From assembly GCA_017553815.1 (NCBI GenBank), contig JAFZJT010000230.1, positions 1 to 17,672 of the forward strand: 17,672 nucleotides of DNA. The letters run 5' to 3'. The notes beneath the pieces were generated by a model. The model saw only the letters and a list, made by a program, of their open reading frames with translations. It did not search any database and was not told the origin of the DNA. This DNA comes from Clostridia bacterium. Lineage in GTDB: Bacteria > Bacillota_A > Clostridia > Christensenellales > CAG-138. The position numbers were made by a program, and so were the translations under genes. This document shows, in pieces, positions 7,702 through 14,330 of this stretch (within the stretch, counting starts at the first letter, position 1; the number at the start of each line of letters is the position of its first letter).

Positions 7702-8745
7702 ATGAAAAAGATCTCGATTAAGCCCCTTGCCCTGCTCCTTGCCCTCGTTTTTGCGCTCACCGCGTCCGCACTGCCGCTCGCCCGCGCCGAATCGGGCTTT
7801 GCAGCGAGAACTGCCGATGCCTACGATGAAAACGACTATCAAAAGCTTGCCTCGTTCCTTGAGCTCGCGGATGCAAGCGGCGTTAAAAACGGCGAAAAGC
7901 TCTCCGAAAGCTACGACGTGCTCGATCCCGGGACATGGGGCGTTAAAGCTGACGGCGAGCCGCGCTTCCGATGGACTGAGGCGGACGGAAAGCTCAGAAT
8001 CGAGAGCATCGATGCCGCCTATATCCCCGGCGGGCTTCGCGGCGCGCTTGACCTGTCGAACTGCACCTCGCTTTATTCCGTTATCATAAACAGAAACGAG
8101 CTGACGGCGGTGGACGTTTCGGACTGCACCTCGCTGTATCTTCTGAACTGCGCGCAGAACTCGATCGCCTCATTCAACGCTTCGGGCTGCTCCGCGCTGC
8201 GCTTTCTGGAGTGCCGCTGGAACCTTATCCCGAATCTCGACCTCTCCTCTTCCCCCGAGCTTACGGTGCTTATATGCACCGACAACCGCATGAAAACGCT
8301 TGATCTGACCGCAAATCCCCTGCTCGGCATCGACTTTCTTCGCATGGCGGACAGCGGCAACAAGTTCGTTTCCTGCTATATCGCGCAGGATCCCGAATAC
8401 AACGACGAGAATCTGTACTTCATCAGCGCGGACTGCGCGGACAGCTGCACCACCTATAACGGCTGGTACACCGAGGACGGCCGCTTCATCTCCAACCAAA
8501 CCGTCATAACTCCCGATGCGGAGCTCGGAACGCGCTTTGTTGCCCGCTTCACGCTCTACGGCGCCGCCCCCGGCGACGCGGATGCAAACGGCACGGTCGA
8601 TCTTGGGGACGCGCTCAAGGTACTTCGCATGTCGATGGGTCTTGTTCCGATGCAGTCGGGCGCGGGCGCGGATGTGAACGGCGACGGCAGCGTGAACGGC
8701 ATCGACGCGCTTCTCATCATGCGCAGGAGCATGGGGCTTTCATGA
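7702..8745 (+). CDS. Secreted leucine-rich-repeat protein with C-terminal dockerin-like domain
   Basis: 347 residues; GAAAGGG (7686-7692) sits 9 nt before the ATG. The signal peptide MKKISIKPLALLLALVFALT ends near ALPLARA. A conserved N-module (DYQKLASFLELADASGVKNG, then DVLDPGTW) is shared with the protein at 16298-17656. About five irregular LRR units follow (pattern LxxxDVSxCTSLxxLxC), roughly residues 115-220. A beta-rich spacer (220-290) leads to a dockerin-like pair of calcium loops (291-347): DADANGTVDLGD and DVNGDGSVNGID, each followed by an amphipathic helix (ALKVLRMSMG, ALLIMRRSMG). Dockerins bind cohesins in assembled enzyme complexes, but no cohesin is seen here, so the partner is unknown. 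LRRs suggest protein or glycan binding, not catalysis. Confidence 0.85.
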   Translation: MKKISIKPLALLLALVFALTASALPLARAESGFAARTADAYDENDYQKLASFLELADASGVKNGEKLSESYDVLDPGTWGVKADGEPRFRWTEADGKLRIESIDAAYIPGGLRGALDLSNCTSLYSVIINRNELTAVDVSDCTSLYLLNCAQNSIASFNASGCSALRFLECRWNLIPNLDLSSSPELTVLICTDNRMKTLDLTANPLLGIDFLRMADSGNKFVSCYIAQDPEYNDENLYFISADCADSCTTYNGWYTEDGRFISNQTVITPDAELGTRFVARFTLYGAAPGDADANGTVDLGDALKVLRMSMGLVPMQSGAGADVNGDGSVNGIDALLIMRRSMGLS

Positions 8746-8765
8746 AACAACAAGCTTTCATAACT

Positions 8766-8802
8766 AAAACGCGGAAGGGCGCATGCCCAAACCGCGTTTT
8801 TT
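8766..8802. terminator. Bidirectional terminator between convergent genes
   Basis: AAAACGCGG and CCGCGTTTT form a 9-bp stem with an inner GGGC/GCCC hairpin. A run of six T follows on the plus strand and an A-run precedes the stem, giving T on the minus strand. It serves the LRR-dockerin gene (+) and the ABC operon (-). Confidence 0.85.
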
Positions 8803-8840
8803 CATCCCTTTCCCTGCTTGAGAGCAGTTTCCCTGCCCCG

Positions 8841-9689
8841 TCAGCGCTCCCCGCGCCGCCTAAGGATGCTTCTTTCCCAGATCGCGACCGCGTAATACAT
8901 CAGCGCAGCGAGCGCGCAGAGCACGACTATGCTCGCCATAACGAGGTCGAGCTTGAACACCTGCCCGCCGTACACGATCAGATACCCGAGTCCCGCCTTT
9001 GAAACGAGGTATTCGCCGACGATGACGCCGACCCAGCTCATGCCGACACTGAGCTTGAGCGCGCCTATCAGCGTTGGAACGCTCGCGGGCAGCACCACCT
9101 TCAAAAAGGTCTGAAGTCTCGTTGCGCCGAGCGTTTTCATAAGAAGCTGTTTCTCGAGCGAGCTGTCGTTGAAGCCCGTCAGCACGGTCATGATCGTTAC
9201 CACGGTCGAAACGAGCAGCGCCATAACGACTATCGCCTCCATGCCCGAGCCGACCCAAACTATCAGTATCGGCCCGAGCGCTATCTTCGGAAGCGCGTTC
9301 AACACCACCAGATAGGGGTCGAGTATGCGCTCAAGCGTCGGGCTCCACCACAGCAGCACCGCGATAAGCGTTCCAAGAGCCGTGCCTATCGTGAAGCCGA
9401 GCACCGTTTCAAGCATCGTCACCCCGATATGATGAAAGAGTTCCCCGCTCGAATAGAGCCGCGCAACGGTCTCGGCGACCCGCGACGGACTCGAGAAGAT
9501 GAAGCTGTTTATAACGCCGAAGCGGGCAAAAAGCTCCCAGAGCGCGAAAAACAGCGCTAATATCGCAAGCTGTATCGCGATTATGAAGCGGTTGTGCCTC
9601 CGAACCCTTTTAAGAAACGCGATATGCTCCGCAGTAGCCGCCGTTGGGTCGAGCTGCCTTGAGCGCCCTCTCGTAAAACTAACGCGCAT
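8841..9689 (-). CDS. ABC importer permease (SsuC/TauC type)
   Basis: 282 residues in the inner membrane. It forms the transmembrane pore of an importer for sulfonate-, nitrate-, bicarbonate- or pyrimidine-precursor-type substrates. The start at 9689 is chosen because AGGGGGTGG lies upstream and the ATG falls inside the last codons of the ATPase gene (11-nt overlap, translational coupling). About six hydrophobic helices are visible, beginning FIIAIQLAILALFFALWELF. The EAA-type cytoplasmic loop that docks on the ATPase is QLLMKTLGATRLQTFLKVVLPASVPTLIG in two adjacent parts. Its length is typical of the BPD_transp_1 family. The substrate cannot be decided from the sequence. Confidence 0.88.
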   Translation of the reverse strand: MRVSFTRGRSRQLDPTAATAEHIAFLKRVRRHNRFIIAIQLAILALFFALWELFARFGVINSFIFSSPSRVAETVARLYSSGELFHHIGVTMLETVLGFTIGTALGTLIAVLLWWSPTLERILDPYLVVLNALPKIALGPILIVWVGSGMEAIVVMALLVSTVVTIMTVLTGFNDSSLEKQLLMKTLGATRLQTFLKVVLPASVPTLIGALKLSVGMSWVGVIVGEYLVSKAGLGYLIVYGGQVFKLDLVMASIVVLCALAALMYYAVAIWERSILRRRGER

Positions 9690-10524
9690 CGCCGCCACCC
9701 CCTTCCAGCTCGCTCCAAACAAGGTCGAAATAGTCGTTGAAGCCCGCGCTCGCACGCCGCTCCATCGGTCCGCCCGAAAGCTCCACCGCGATCTCCCGCC
9801 GAACATGCGCCGGGCGCGAGGAAAAAACGATTATCCGATCGCTCATCGCGATGGCCTCCGAGATATCGTGCGTCACGAGCACGGCGGTATAGCCCCCGCG
9901 CTTGATTATCGAATGCACCTCGCTTGAAAGCAGCAATCGCGTTTGGTAGTCAAGCGCCGAAAACGGCTCGTCGAGCAGCAGAAGCTCTGGCGAAAACGCA
10001 AGCGTGCGCACCAGCGCCGCCTTCTGCCGCATTCCGCCCGAAAGCTGACGCGGATAATGGCGGCGAAACGCCGAAAGCCCGCATTTATCCAGCAGCGAGA
10101 GCGCGTATTCCCGCGTTTCATCGTTCAGCTGCCCCTTCACTTCAAGCCCCAAAAGCACGTTGTCATCTATGGTTCGCCAATCCAAAAGATGATCGCGCTG
10201 TAGCATATAGCCCGTCAGATTCGCCCTTGGGTCTGGCGGCCTTCCCGAAACGAGCACGCTGCCCGTGCTCGGCTTCACTATCCCCGCCAGCATAGATAAA
10301 ACGCTGGTTTTCCCGCAGCCCGACGGGCCGACAAGGGCAGTAAACTCCCCCTTTTTGACCTCAAACGAGCAGTTCTCCACCGCCCTCGTCTCCTGCTTTA
10401 TCTCATGGTAAACGAGGCTGACCTGCGAAAGCTTCGCCGCGATTTCGCAAAGCGGCTTTTCCGCGCCGCCGATGGGCGCGCCGGGAGCACCTACAGCCCC
10501 CGATCTCAATTTTTCTTCCCGCAT
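9679..10524 (-). CDS. ABC importer ATPase (SsuB/TauB type)
   Basis: 281 residues, cytoplasmic. It powers the neighbouring permease. Motifs in order are Walker A GPSGCGKTS, Q-loop YMLQRDHLLDWRT, signature LSGGMRQKAALVR, Walker B LLLLDEPFSALD and switch His VTHDISEAIAMSD. The DHLLDWRTIDDNVLLGLE segment is characteristic of the nitrate/sulfonate/taurine/thiamine-precursor subfamily. The start at 10524 (MREEKL) has a GGGGGAG just upstream, at short spacing. The open frame extends much further, to 11169, but that part runs across the divergent P-II-like gene and is not protein-like. A Gly/Ala/Pro-rich N-terminus of about 25 residues precedes the domain. No substrate-binding protein gene is adjacent. 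Confidence 0.9.
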   Translation of the reverse strand: MREEKLRSGAVGAPGAPIGGAEKPLCEIAAKLSQVSLVYHEIKQETRAVENCSFEVKKGEFTALVGPSGCGKTSVLSMLAGIVKPSTGSVLVSGRPPDPRANLTGYMLQRDHLLDWRTIDDNVLLGLEVKGQLNDETREYALSLLDKCGLSAFRRHYPRQLSGGMRQKAALVRTLAFSPELLLLDEPFSALDYQTRLLLSSEVHSIIKRGGYTAVLVTHDISEAIAMSDRIIVFSSRPAHVRREIAVELSGGPMERRASAGFNDYFDLVWSELEGGGGDAR

Positions 10525-10566
10525 ACTCTCCCCCTTTTCACGACTCGGATTTGTTTTCATACCAAT

Positions 10567-10596
10567 AAAGTATTCATGCGAACGGGGGCTTGTCAC
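10567..10596 (-). promoter_or_regulatory. Possible promoter for the ABC transporter operon
   Basis: On the minus strand, GTGACA (10596-10591) and TACTTT (10572-10567) are 18 bp apart. It is weak but correctly placed about 40 nt upstream of the ATPase start. Confidence 0.35.
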
Positions 10597-10689
10597 AAAA
10601 CAACGCACCGAACAGCTGCTTAGGCGAACCGCTAAGCCGCCGAAATAACGATTATATTTATATTCGCGCCAAAATCCCCGACAACGCGC

Positions 10690-10718
10690 TTGACAAACTC
10701 GCAAAGCGGGTCTATAAT
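10690..10718 (+). promoter_or_regulatory. Consensus promoter for the P-II-like gene
   Basis: A perfect TTGACA (10690-10695) and perfect TATAAT (10713-10718) are separated by exactly 17 bp. This implies strong constitutive transcription. Confidence 0.9.
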
Positions 10719-10749
10719 TTGCATGACTTTTCCGAAAGGAGTTAAATCC

Positions 10750-11085
10750 ATGCAGCTTCTTGTTATAACCATCGACAGCACGGACGAATTCATGGCAACG
10801 CTCGCGGGTCTCAAGGCGCACGGGATGAACGGCATCGTTTTCCCGTCCACGAGCCTCAAAAACGCGCTTCTTGGAAGCGATATCGACGCGGCGCCGATAT
10901 TCGGGCGCATCAGCAAGGTCATCAGCCACGACTTCGAGTCGAGCCACACCGCGTTCCTCATTTTGACCGAGGATCAGGTGGAGCACGCCAAGCGCGTTAT
11001 CAGGCGCAACACGCAGGGGCTCGGCAAAAAGGGCATGATGTTTACCATCCCCGTCGGCAGCTACGAGGGCATCGAAGAATATTAG
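10750..11085 (+). CDS. P-II-like (GlnB-fold) regulatory protein
   Basis: 111 residues, cytoplasmic. AAAGGAG (10735-10741) is 8 nt before the ATG. The pattern is a ferredoxin-like GlnB fold: strand 1 MQLLVITIDS, helix EFMATLAGLKAHG, strand 2 GIVFPSTSL, a T-loop-like region around SDIDAAPIFGRIS, strand SHTAFLILT, helix QVEHAKRVIRRN, and final strand MMFTIPVGSYEGIEEY. The N- and C-terminal strands resemble the PstA/DarA (c-di-AMP) and other P-II-like groups more than classical GlnB: the uridylylated Tyr motif of GlnB is absent. Such proteins are usually trimers that bind nucleotides and gate a neighbouring transporter. Here it lies between an ABC importer (divergent) and a CPA2 antiporter (co-oriented, 347 nt downstream). 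The ligand is unknown. Confidence 0.65.
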   Translation: MQLLVITIDSTDEFMATLAGLKAHGMNGIVFPSTSLKNALLGSDIDAAPIFGRISKVISHDFESSHTAFLILTEDQVEHAKRVIRRNTQGLGKKGMMFTIPVGSYEGIEEY

Positions 11086-11099
11086 TTCGGAGCGCGGGA

Positions 11100-11285
11100 T
11101 GATCGGTGTATAGAGGAGTGTTGAAAGTGGAGCGTTGAAGGTTGAGCTGATGAAGCAAGCCCGCGTCAAAGGCTTCCCAAGTGCAGCACAATGAAGTCGG
11201 AATCAGGGCGGGGCTTTCTTTATTACAAATCCCGCAAGGGATTTGCACCTCAACTATTCATTATTCATTATTCACTGTTCACCGT
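11100..11285. repeat. Composite intergenic element with hairpin and ATTCATT repeats
   Basis: The element has three parts. First is a head with near-repeats of GTTGAA and a long-range pairing AAGCCCGC (11157-11164) to GCGGGGCTT before TTCTTTATTA, which could terminate the P-II-like transcript. Second is a perfect 8-bp hairpin CAAATCCC/GGGATTTG with loop GCAA (11226-11245). Third is a 7-bp tandem repeat ATTCATT, ATTCATT, ATTCACT (11256-11276). No convincing gene. The middle hairpin resembles the units of the array at 16061-16285. Confidence 0.5.
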
Positions 11286-11337
11286 CCGCCGACCTCCCCG
11301 TTCGATAAATAATTGATTGTTGTCAACGGAGCATCGC

Positions 11338-11360
11338 CCCGCGGTGTTCCGCGTCTTTTT
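11338..11360 (+). terminator. Intrinsic terminator upstream of the antiporter gene
   Basis: CGCGG (11340-11344) and CCGCG (11349-11353) enclose TGTT and are followed by TCTTTTT. The stem is short but GC-only. It would separate the P-II-like transcript from the antiporter or act as an attenuator in the antiporter leader. Confidence 0.5.
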
Positions 11361-11432
11361 GCGGTTTTTTCCTAAAAAGCCGATGAAAGCGGCGATTGCC
11401 GCGCAAAACTTGTAATACAGGAAAGAAAAGGA

Positions 11433-12683
11433 ATGCAAACGCTTCTCATTATCGCCATAGCTATGGCGGCGGGCCTTGCGCTTTCAAGGCTTATGAAGAT
11501 ACTCAATCTTCCCAATGTTACCGGCTATCTCATCGCCGGCGTTCTTATCGGACCCTTCGTTATGAACTTCGTTTCGGAGGAGAGCCTTAAAGAAGTTAAG
11601 ATACTGACCACAATCGCTCTCGGATTCATCGCCTTCTCGATCGGCGGTGAGTTTAAGTTTCAATTCCTCAAAAAGCTCGGCAAACAGATAATCATAATCA
11701 CGATCATGCAGGCCGTTGTAACGGTCATGCTCGTTATTTTGGCGCTCCGATTTTTGCCGGGGGCGGACAGCGTCCCGCGCGCGCTTTTACTCGGCGCGAT
11801 AGCCGCGGCGACCGCGCCCGCCGCAACGCTGCTTGTGGTTCGCCAATACAAGGCGAAAGGACCCGTTACGGACACGCTTCTGCCCGTCACCGCGTTCGAT
11901 GATGCGATCGGTCTTATTATATTCTCCGTCTGCCTTGCGCTTGCCGTTGCGTTCTCCTCCGGCAAGGGCATTAGCGTGCAGTCCGTGGTGCTCGAACCCC
12001 TTCGCGAGATCGGGCTTTCGCTCGCAACAGGCGGCGTTATGGGCGCGATCCTCGCCCTTTCGATGCGCTTTTTCCGCTCCAACGCAAACCGCCTTTCGCT
12101 GATGCTGGCGGCGGTCTTCGCCTGCGTCGCACTCTCGGAAAAATGGAATCTTTCCTCGCTTCTGACATGCATGACGCTCGGCTGCGCCTTGGCAAACCTG
12201 CGCCACGATTCCGTGCGCATCCTCGAGATAGTGGACGGTTGGACGCCCGCGGTCTTCATGCTGTTCTTTGTTTTTTCGGGCGCGGAGCTGGATTTTACAA
12301 TATTAACGTCCGTGGGTATCATCGGCGTGGTTTACATTGCCGCACGCTCCGCCGGCAAATACTTTGGCTCATATGTCGGCGCGGCCATTTCCAAATCGGA
12401 TAAAAACGTTAAAAAATACCTTGGCATAACCCTGCTTCCGCAGGCGGGCGTTGCTATCGGTATGGCGCAGATGGTCGCCGCAAGCCCCGATCTTCCCGCC
12501 GCACTGCAGAGCCAGGTCGTTACCGTGGCGCTGTTTGCAACGCTCGTTTACGAGCTGATCGGCCCCGTTCTGACCAAGATGGCGCTCAAGAAGGCGGGCG
12601 AGATAAACGATGCCAACCTCGGCAGGCGCCGTCCGCTCGCGAATATCGCAAGGCTCTTTAGAAGAAGCGCGCCGATAAAGTGA
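11433..12683 (+). CDS. CPA2-type cation:proton antiporter (Kef/NapA-like)
   Basis: 416 residues, polytopic membrane protein exchanging Na+ or K+ for H+. AGGAAAG (11419-11425) is 7 nt upstream of the ATG. About 12-13 hydrophobic helices fill residues 1-390. Landmarks are NLPNVTGYLIAGVLIGPF near the N-terminus, the unwound-helix segment ATAPAATLLVVRQYKAKGPV (TAP at 127-129), and the ion-binding pair Asp156-Asp157 in TAFDDAIGL. The DD pair is the signature of electrogenic Na+/H+ exchange in this superfamily. The usual C-terminal RCK/TrkA-N regulatory domain of Kef channels is absent; the protein ends with a short basic tail. Regulation may therefore come from a separate protein, such as the adjacent P-II-like one. 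A CPA2 assignment is firm; ion choice is not. Confidence 0.88.
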   Translation: MQTLLIIAIAMAAGLALSRLMKILNLPNVTGYLIAGVLIGPFVMNFVSEESLKEVKILTTIALGFIAFSIGGEFKFQFLKKLGKQIIIITIMQAVVTVMLVILALRFLPGADSVPRALLLGAIAAATAPAATLLVVRQYKAKGPVTDTLLPVTAFDDAIGLIIFSVCLALAVAFSSGKGISVQSVVLEPLREIGLSLATGGVMGAILALSMRFFRSNANRLSLMLAAVFACVALSEKWNLSSLLTCMTLGCALANLRHDSVRILEIVDGWTPAVFMLFFVFSGAELDFTILTSVGIIGVVYIAARSAGKYFGSYVGAAISKSDKNVKKYLGITLLPQAGVAIGMAQMVAASPDLPAALQSQVVTVALFATLVYELIGPVLTKMALKKAGEINDANLGRRRPLANIARLFRRSAPIK

Positions 12684-12729
12684 AAAATGCCGTTTTCTTA
12701 ATGAAAATCGCAACATAGCCGCAATATTG

Positions 12730-12780
12730 AAGAAGGAGCTCAAGGGCGTATCAACCCAAGGGTTCCTTCTTGTTTTCTTC
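12730..12780. terminator. Bidirectional terminator between antiporter and minus-strand gene
   Basis: AAGAAGGA (12730-12737) pairs with TCCTTCTT (12764-12771). An inner GGG/CCC stem sits in the loop, and GTTTTCTTC follows. It lies between two converging genes. Confidence 0.65.
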
Positions 12781-12800
12781 AATTATTTCAATCGCTCCGC

Positions 12801-13574
12801 TTAGCCCCATTGGCGGCAGAACGCGAACACCATCTCGTTTTCATCCGCTTTTGTGCAATACAGGCGGCACCAAAACGCCTGACTCGAGCTTGCGTAGTGG
12901 TAGAAACACAGCTCCTCGCCGTCGTATTTGGGCGCTTTGTTCATCGTTTCCCGCTCAAGCGCGCTTGCGGCGGTGCCGTTTACGGGCATATAGCGCTCGC
13001 TGTCGCGAACCGTATGCAGGCTCGGCACCCAAACGGGGTACTCCGGATTCACCGCGTCGGGCGCGGGGTCGTAGTAACCGTCACAGCCCATGACGTACGC
13101 CGTGTGGCGGGAAACGTAGCCGCTCCTGTACCAATCGCCGTCAAAATCGCTGTAATCGAAGGATTCGTCGGCGATAAGGCGCATTATCTGCCGCGCCGTC
13201 ATGCCCTCGCTGTAGCCCTCTATATCCCTGGGGCGGAGGCGGAACATAAAGAAGGTCTCGCTCGAGCGCCAGAAGCTATGCTTCCGCCCGTATATGAACT
13301 CGGCGCTCTCGGGCAGGCTCAGCCCATAATAGCTCCTAAGGCAATCCGCGATCGTCATATGGGAATACCTGCTTTTAAACATTTCGTCGAAGCTGTGGTG
13401 AACCTCGTCGTAAGCCCCGCGCGCTTCGCGCTCTTCCTCGATTTTGATGCAGGCGGCGAACGCCAGACCGCAGGCATAGCATGAAGTAAGCGGAAAAGTC
13501 AGAACGAGCAGCGCCACGAGCGCCGACCTCCACCATTCCTTTATAAAGTCGAGTATGCGCTTCAACAGCTCCAT
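12801..13574 (-). CDS. Membrane-anchored or secreted protein of unknown function
   Basis: 257 residues; GGGAGG lies 7 nt upstream of the ATG, so the start is secure. A short basic-aromatic N-terminus (MELLKRILDFIKEWWRS) precedes one hydrophobic segment (ALVALLVLTFPLTSCYACGL). This is either an uncleaved anchor or a signal peptide with the Cys motif LTSC. The rest is soluble, rich in Tyr, Asp, Arg and Cys, with MTARQIMRLIADESFDYSDF and a C-terminal ELCFYHYASSSQAFWCRLYC. The end (CTKADENEMVFAFCRQWG) has several Cys residues that could form disulfides outside the cell. I do not recognise the family. It is transcribed alone from a strong promoter and converges on the antiporter gene. Confidence 0.7.
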   Translation of the reverse strand: MELLKRILDFIKEWWRSALVALLVLTFPLTSCYACGLAFAACIKIEEEREARGAYDEVHHSFDEMFKSRYSHMTIADCLRSYYGLSLPESAEFIYGRKHSFWRSSETFFMFRLRPRDIEGYSEGMTARQIMRLIADESFDYSDFDGDWYRSGYVSRHTAYVMGCDGYYDPAPDAVNPEYPVWVPSLHTVRDSERYMPVNGTAASALERETMNKAPKYDGEELCFYHYASSSQAFWCRLYCTKADENEMVFAFCRQWG

Positions 13575-13608
13575 GCGCCCGCCTCCCTTCGCTTAGTCCT
13601 TATTCGAT

Positions 13609-13637
13609 ATTCTATTGCAATACGGCTTGCTTGTCAA
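13609..13637 (-). promoter_or_regulatory. Sigma-A-type promoter for the 12801-13574 gene
   Basis: On the minus strand, a perfect TTGACA (13637-13632) and TAGAAT (13614-13609) are 17 bp apart. It is 35 nt upstream of the ATG. Confidence 0.8.
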
Positions 13638-13852
13638 GTGGTTTTATTCGTTTATTGGTATATGTTTATTGATTTTCAATATAGATTTGCCGATTTGCGC
13701 GCGTATCGCATTCCTTTGCCGACGCTTCGTGTTTCGGTTTATTAACTGAAGCGCAAAGCGGCGCGGGAAGCCTCTGCTTTGATTTAAAATATATTAGTTT
13801 CCCATTTTCGCCTTTTTTGGGTACTGCCCGTTTGCCGCCCGTTTTTCGCGAG

Positions 13853-14005
13853 TTATCCACATTTCGGCGACTTATCCGCATGGATAATGTGGATAAGCTG
13901 CCAAAAAAGCGGCGCATAACGGCTTTTTAATGTGGAAAAGCCTGTGGATAATGTGGATAACCTTATGTAAAAGTAGTGGAAAAGGGGTTTTGACGGCGTG
14001 GATAA
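13853..14005. other. DnaA-box cluster: candidate replication origin or DnaA-binding locus
   Basis: Boxes matching TTATCCACA perfectly lie at 13853-13861 (+), 13888-13896 (-), 13943-13951 (-) and 13952-13960 (-); the last two abut. One-mismatch boxes lie at 13872-13880 (+, TTATCCGCA), 13931-13939 (-, TTTTCCACA) and 13997-14005 (-, TTATCCACG). The cluster sits in a gene-free stretch of about 600 bp between divergent genes. AT-rich tracts lie on both sides (about 13785-13805 and 14200-14235) and could serve as unwinding elements. dnaA, dnaN and rpmH are not in the window, so either the origin is displaced in this lineage or this is a DnaA-titrating or regulatory cluster. Confidence 0.65.
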
Positions 14006-14234
14006 AGCCCGAGACGGCTTTTGGCTCGTTCAAAAATCTGCACTTTCGCCCCCTCTTGACAAACGCGAATATAAAGCCCCGTCTGGATTTTCTCGCCGCC
14101 GATCCGCATCAAAGCTTTTTGTCGTTTGGTTCCGATCCGTGCGTTTCATCGGCGGGTTTATCGGGTTCTTGGCGCCGCTTGGGTTTGCGGTTTGCAAAAA
14201 ATGCAAAAATATTTAATTTTTTCGCCATATTTTG

Positions 14235-14263
14235 TTGACAAATTCGCCAAAATGCGGTATCCT
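14235..14263 (+). promoter_or_regulatory. Promoter for the uracil permease gene
   Basis: A perfect TTGACA (14235-14240) and TATCCT (14258-14263) are 17 bp apart. The 67-nt leader contains CCCCG/CGGGG (14277-14292) overlapping with a longer CCCGAG/CTCGGG pairing. This could be a simple switch in ribosome access, but no known riboswitch is recognised. Confidence 0.65.
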
Positions 14264-14330
14264 AAATATATAAACTCCCCGAGTGGGCGGGGCATGAACC
14301 TCAAATGGCTCGGGCGGCAAGGAGAACTAA

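Noticed and set aside
10525..11169. Long N-terminal extension of the ABC ATPase frame
   Set aside because: It runs antisense through the P-II-like gene, which has a perfect promoter and ribosome site; the ATPase start at 10524 is better.
13930..14238. Plus-strand open frame of 102 codons
   Set aside because: It has no ribosome site, overlaps the DnaA-box cluster and the uraA promoter, and its composition is not protein-like.
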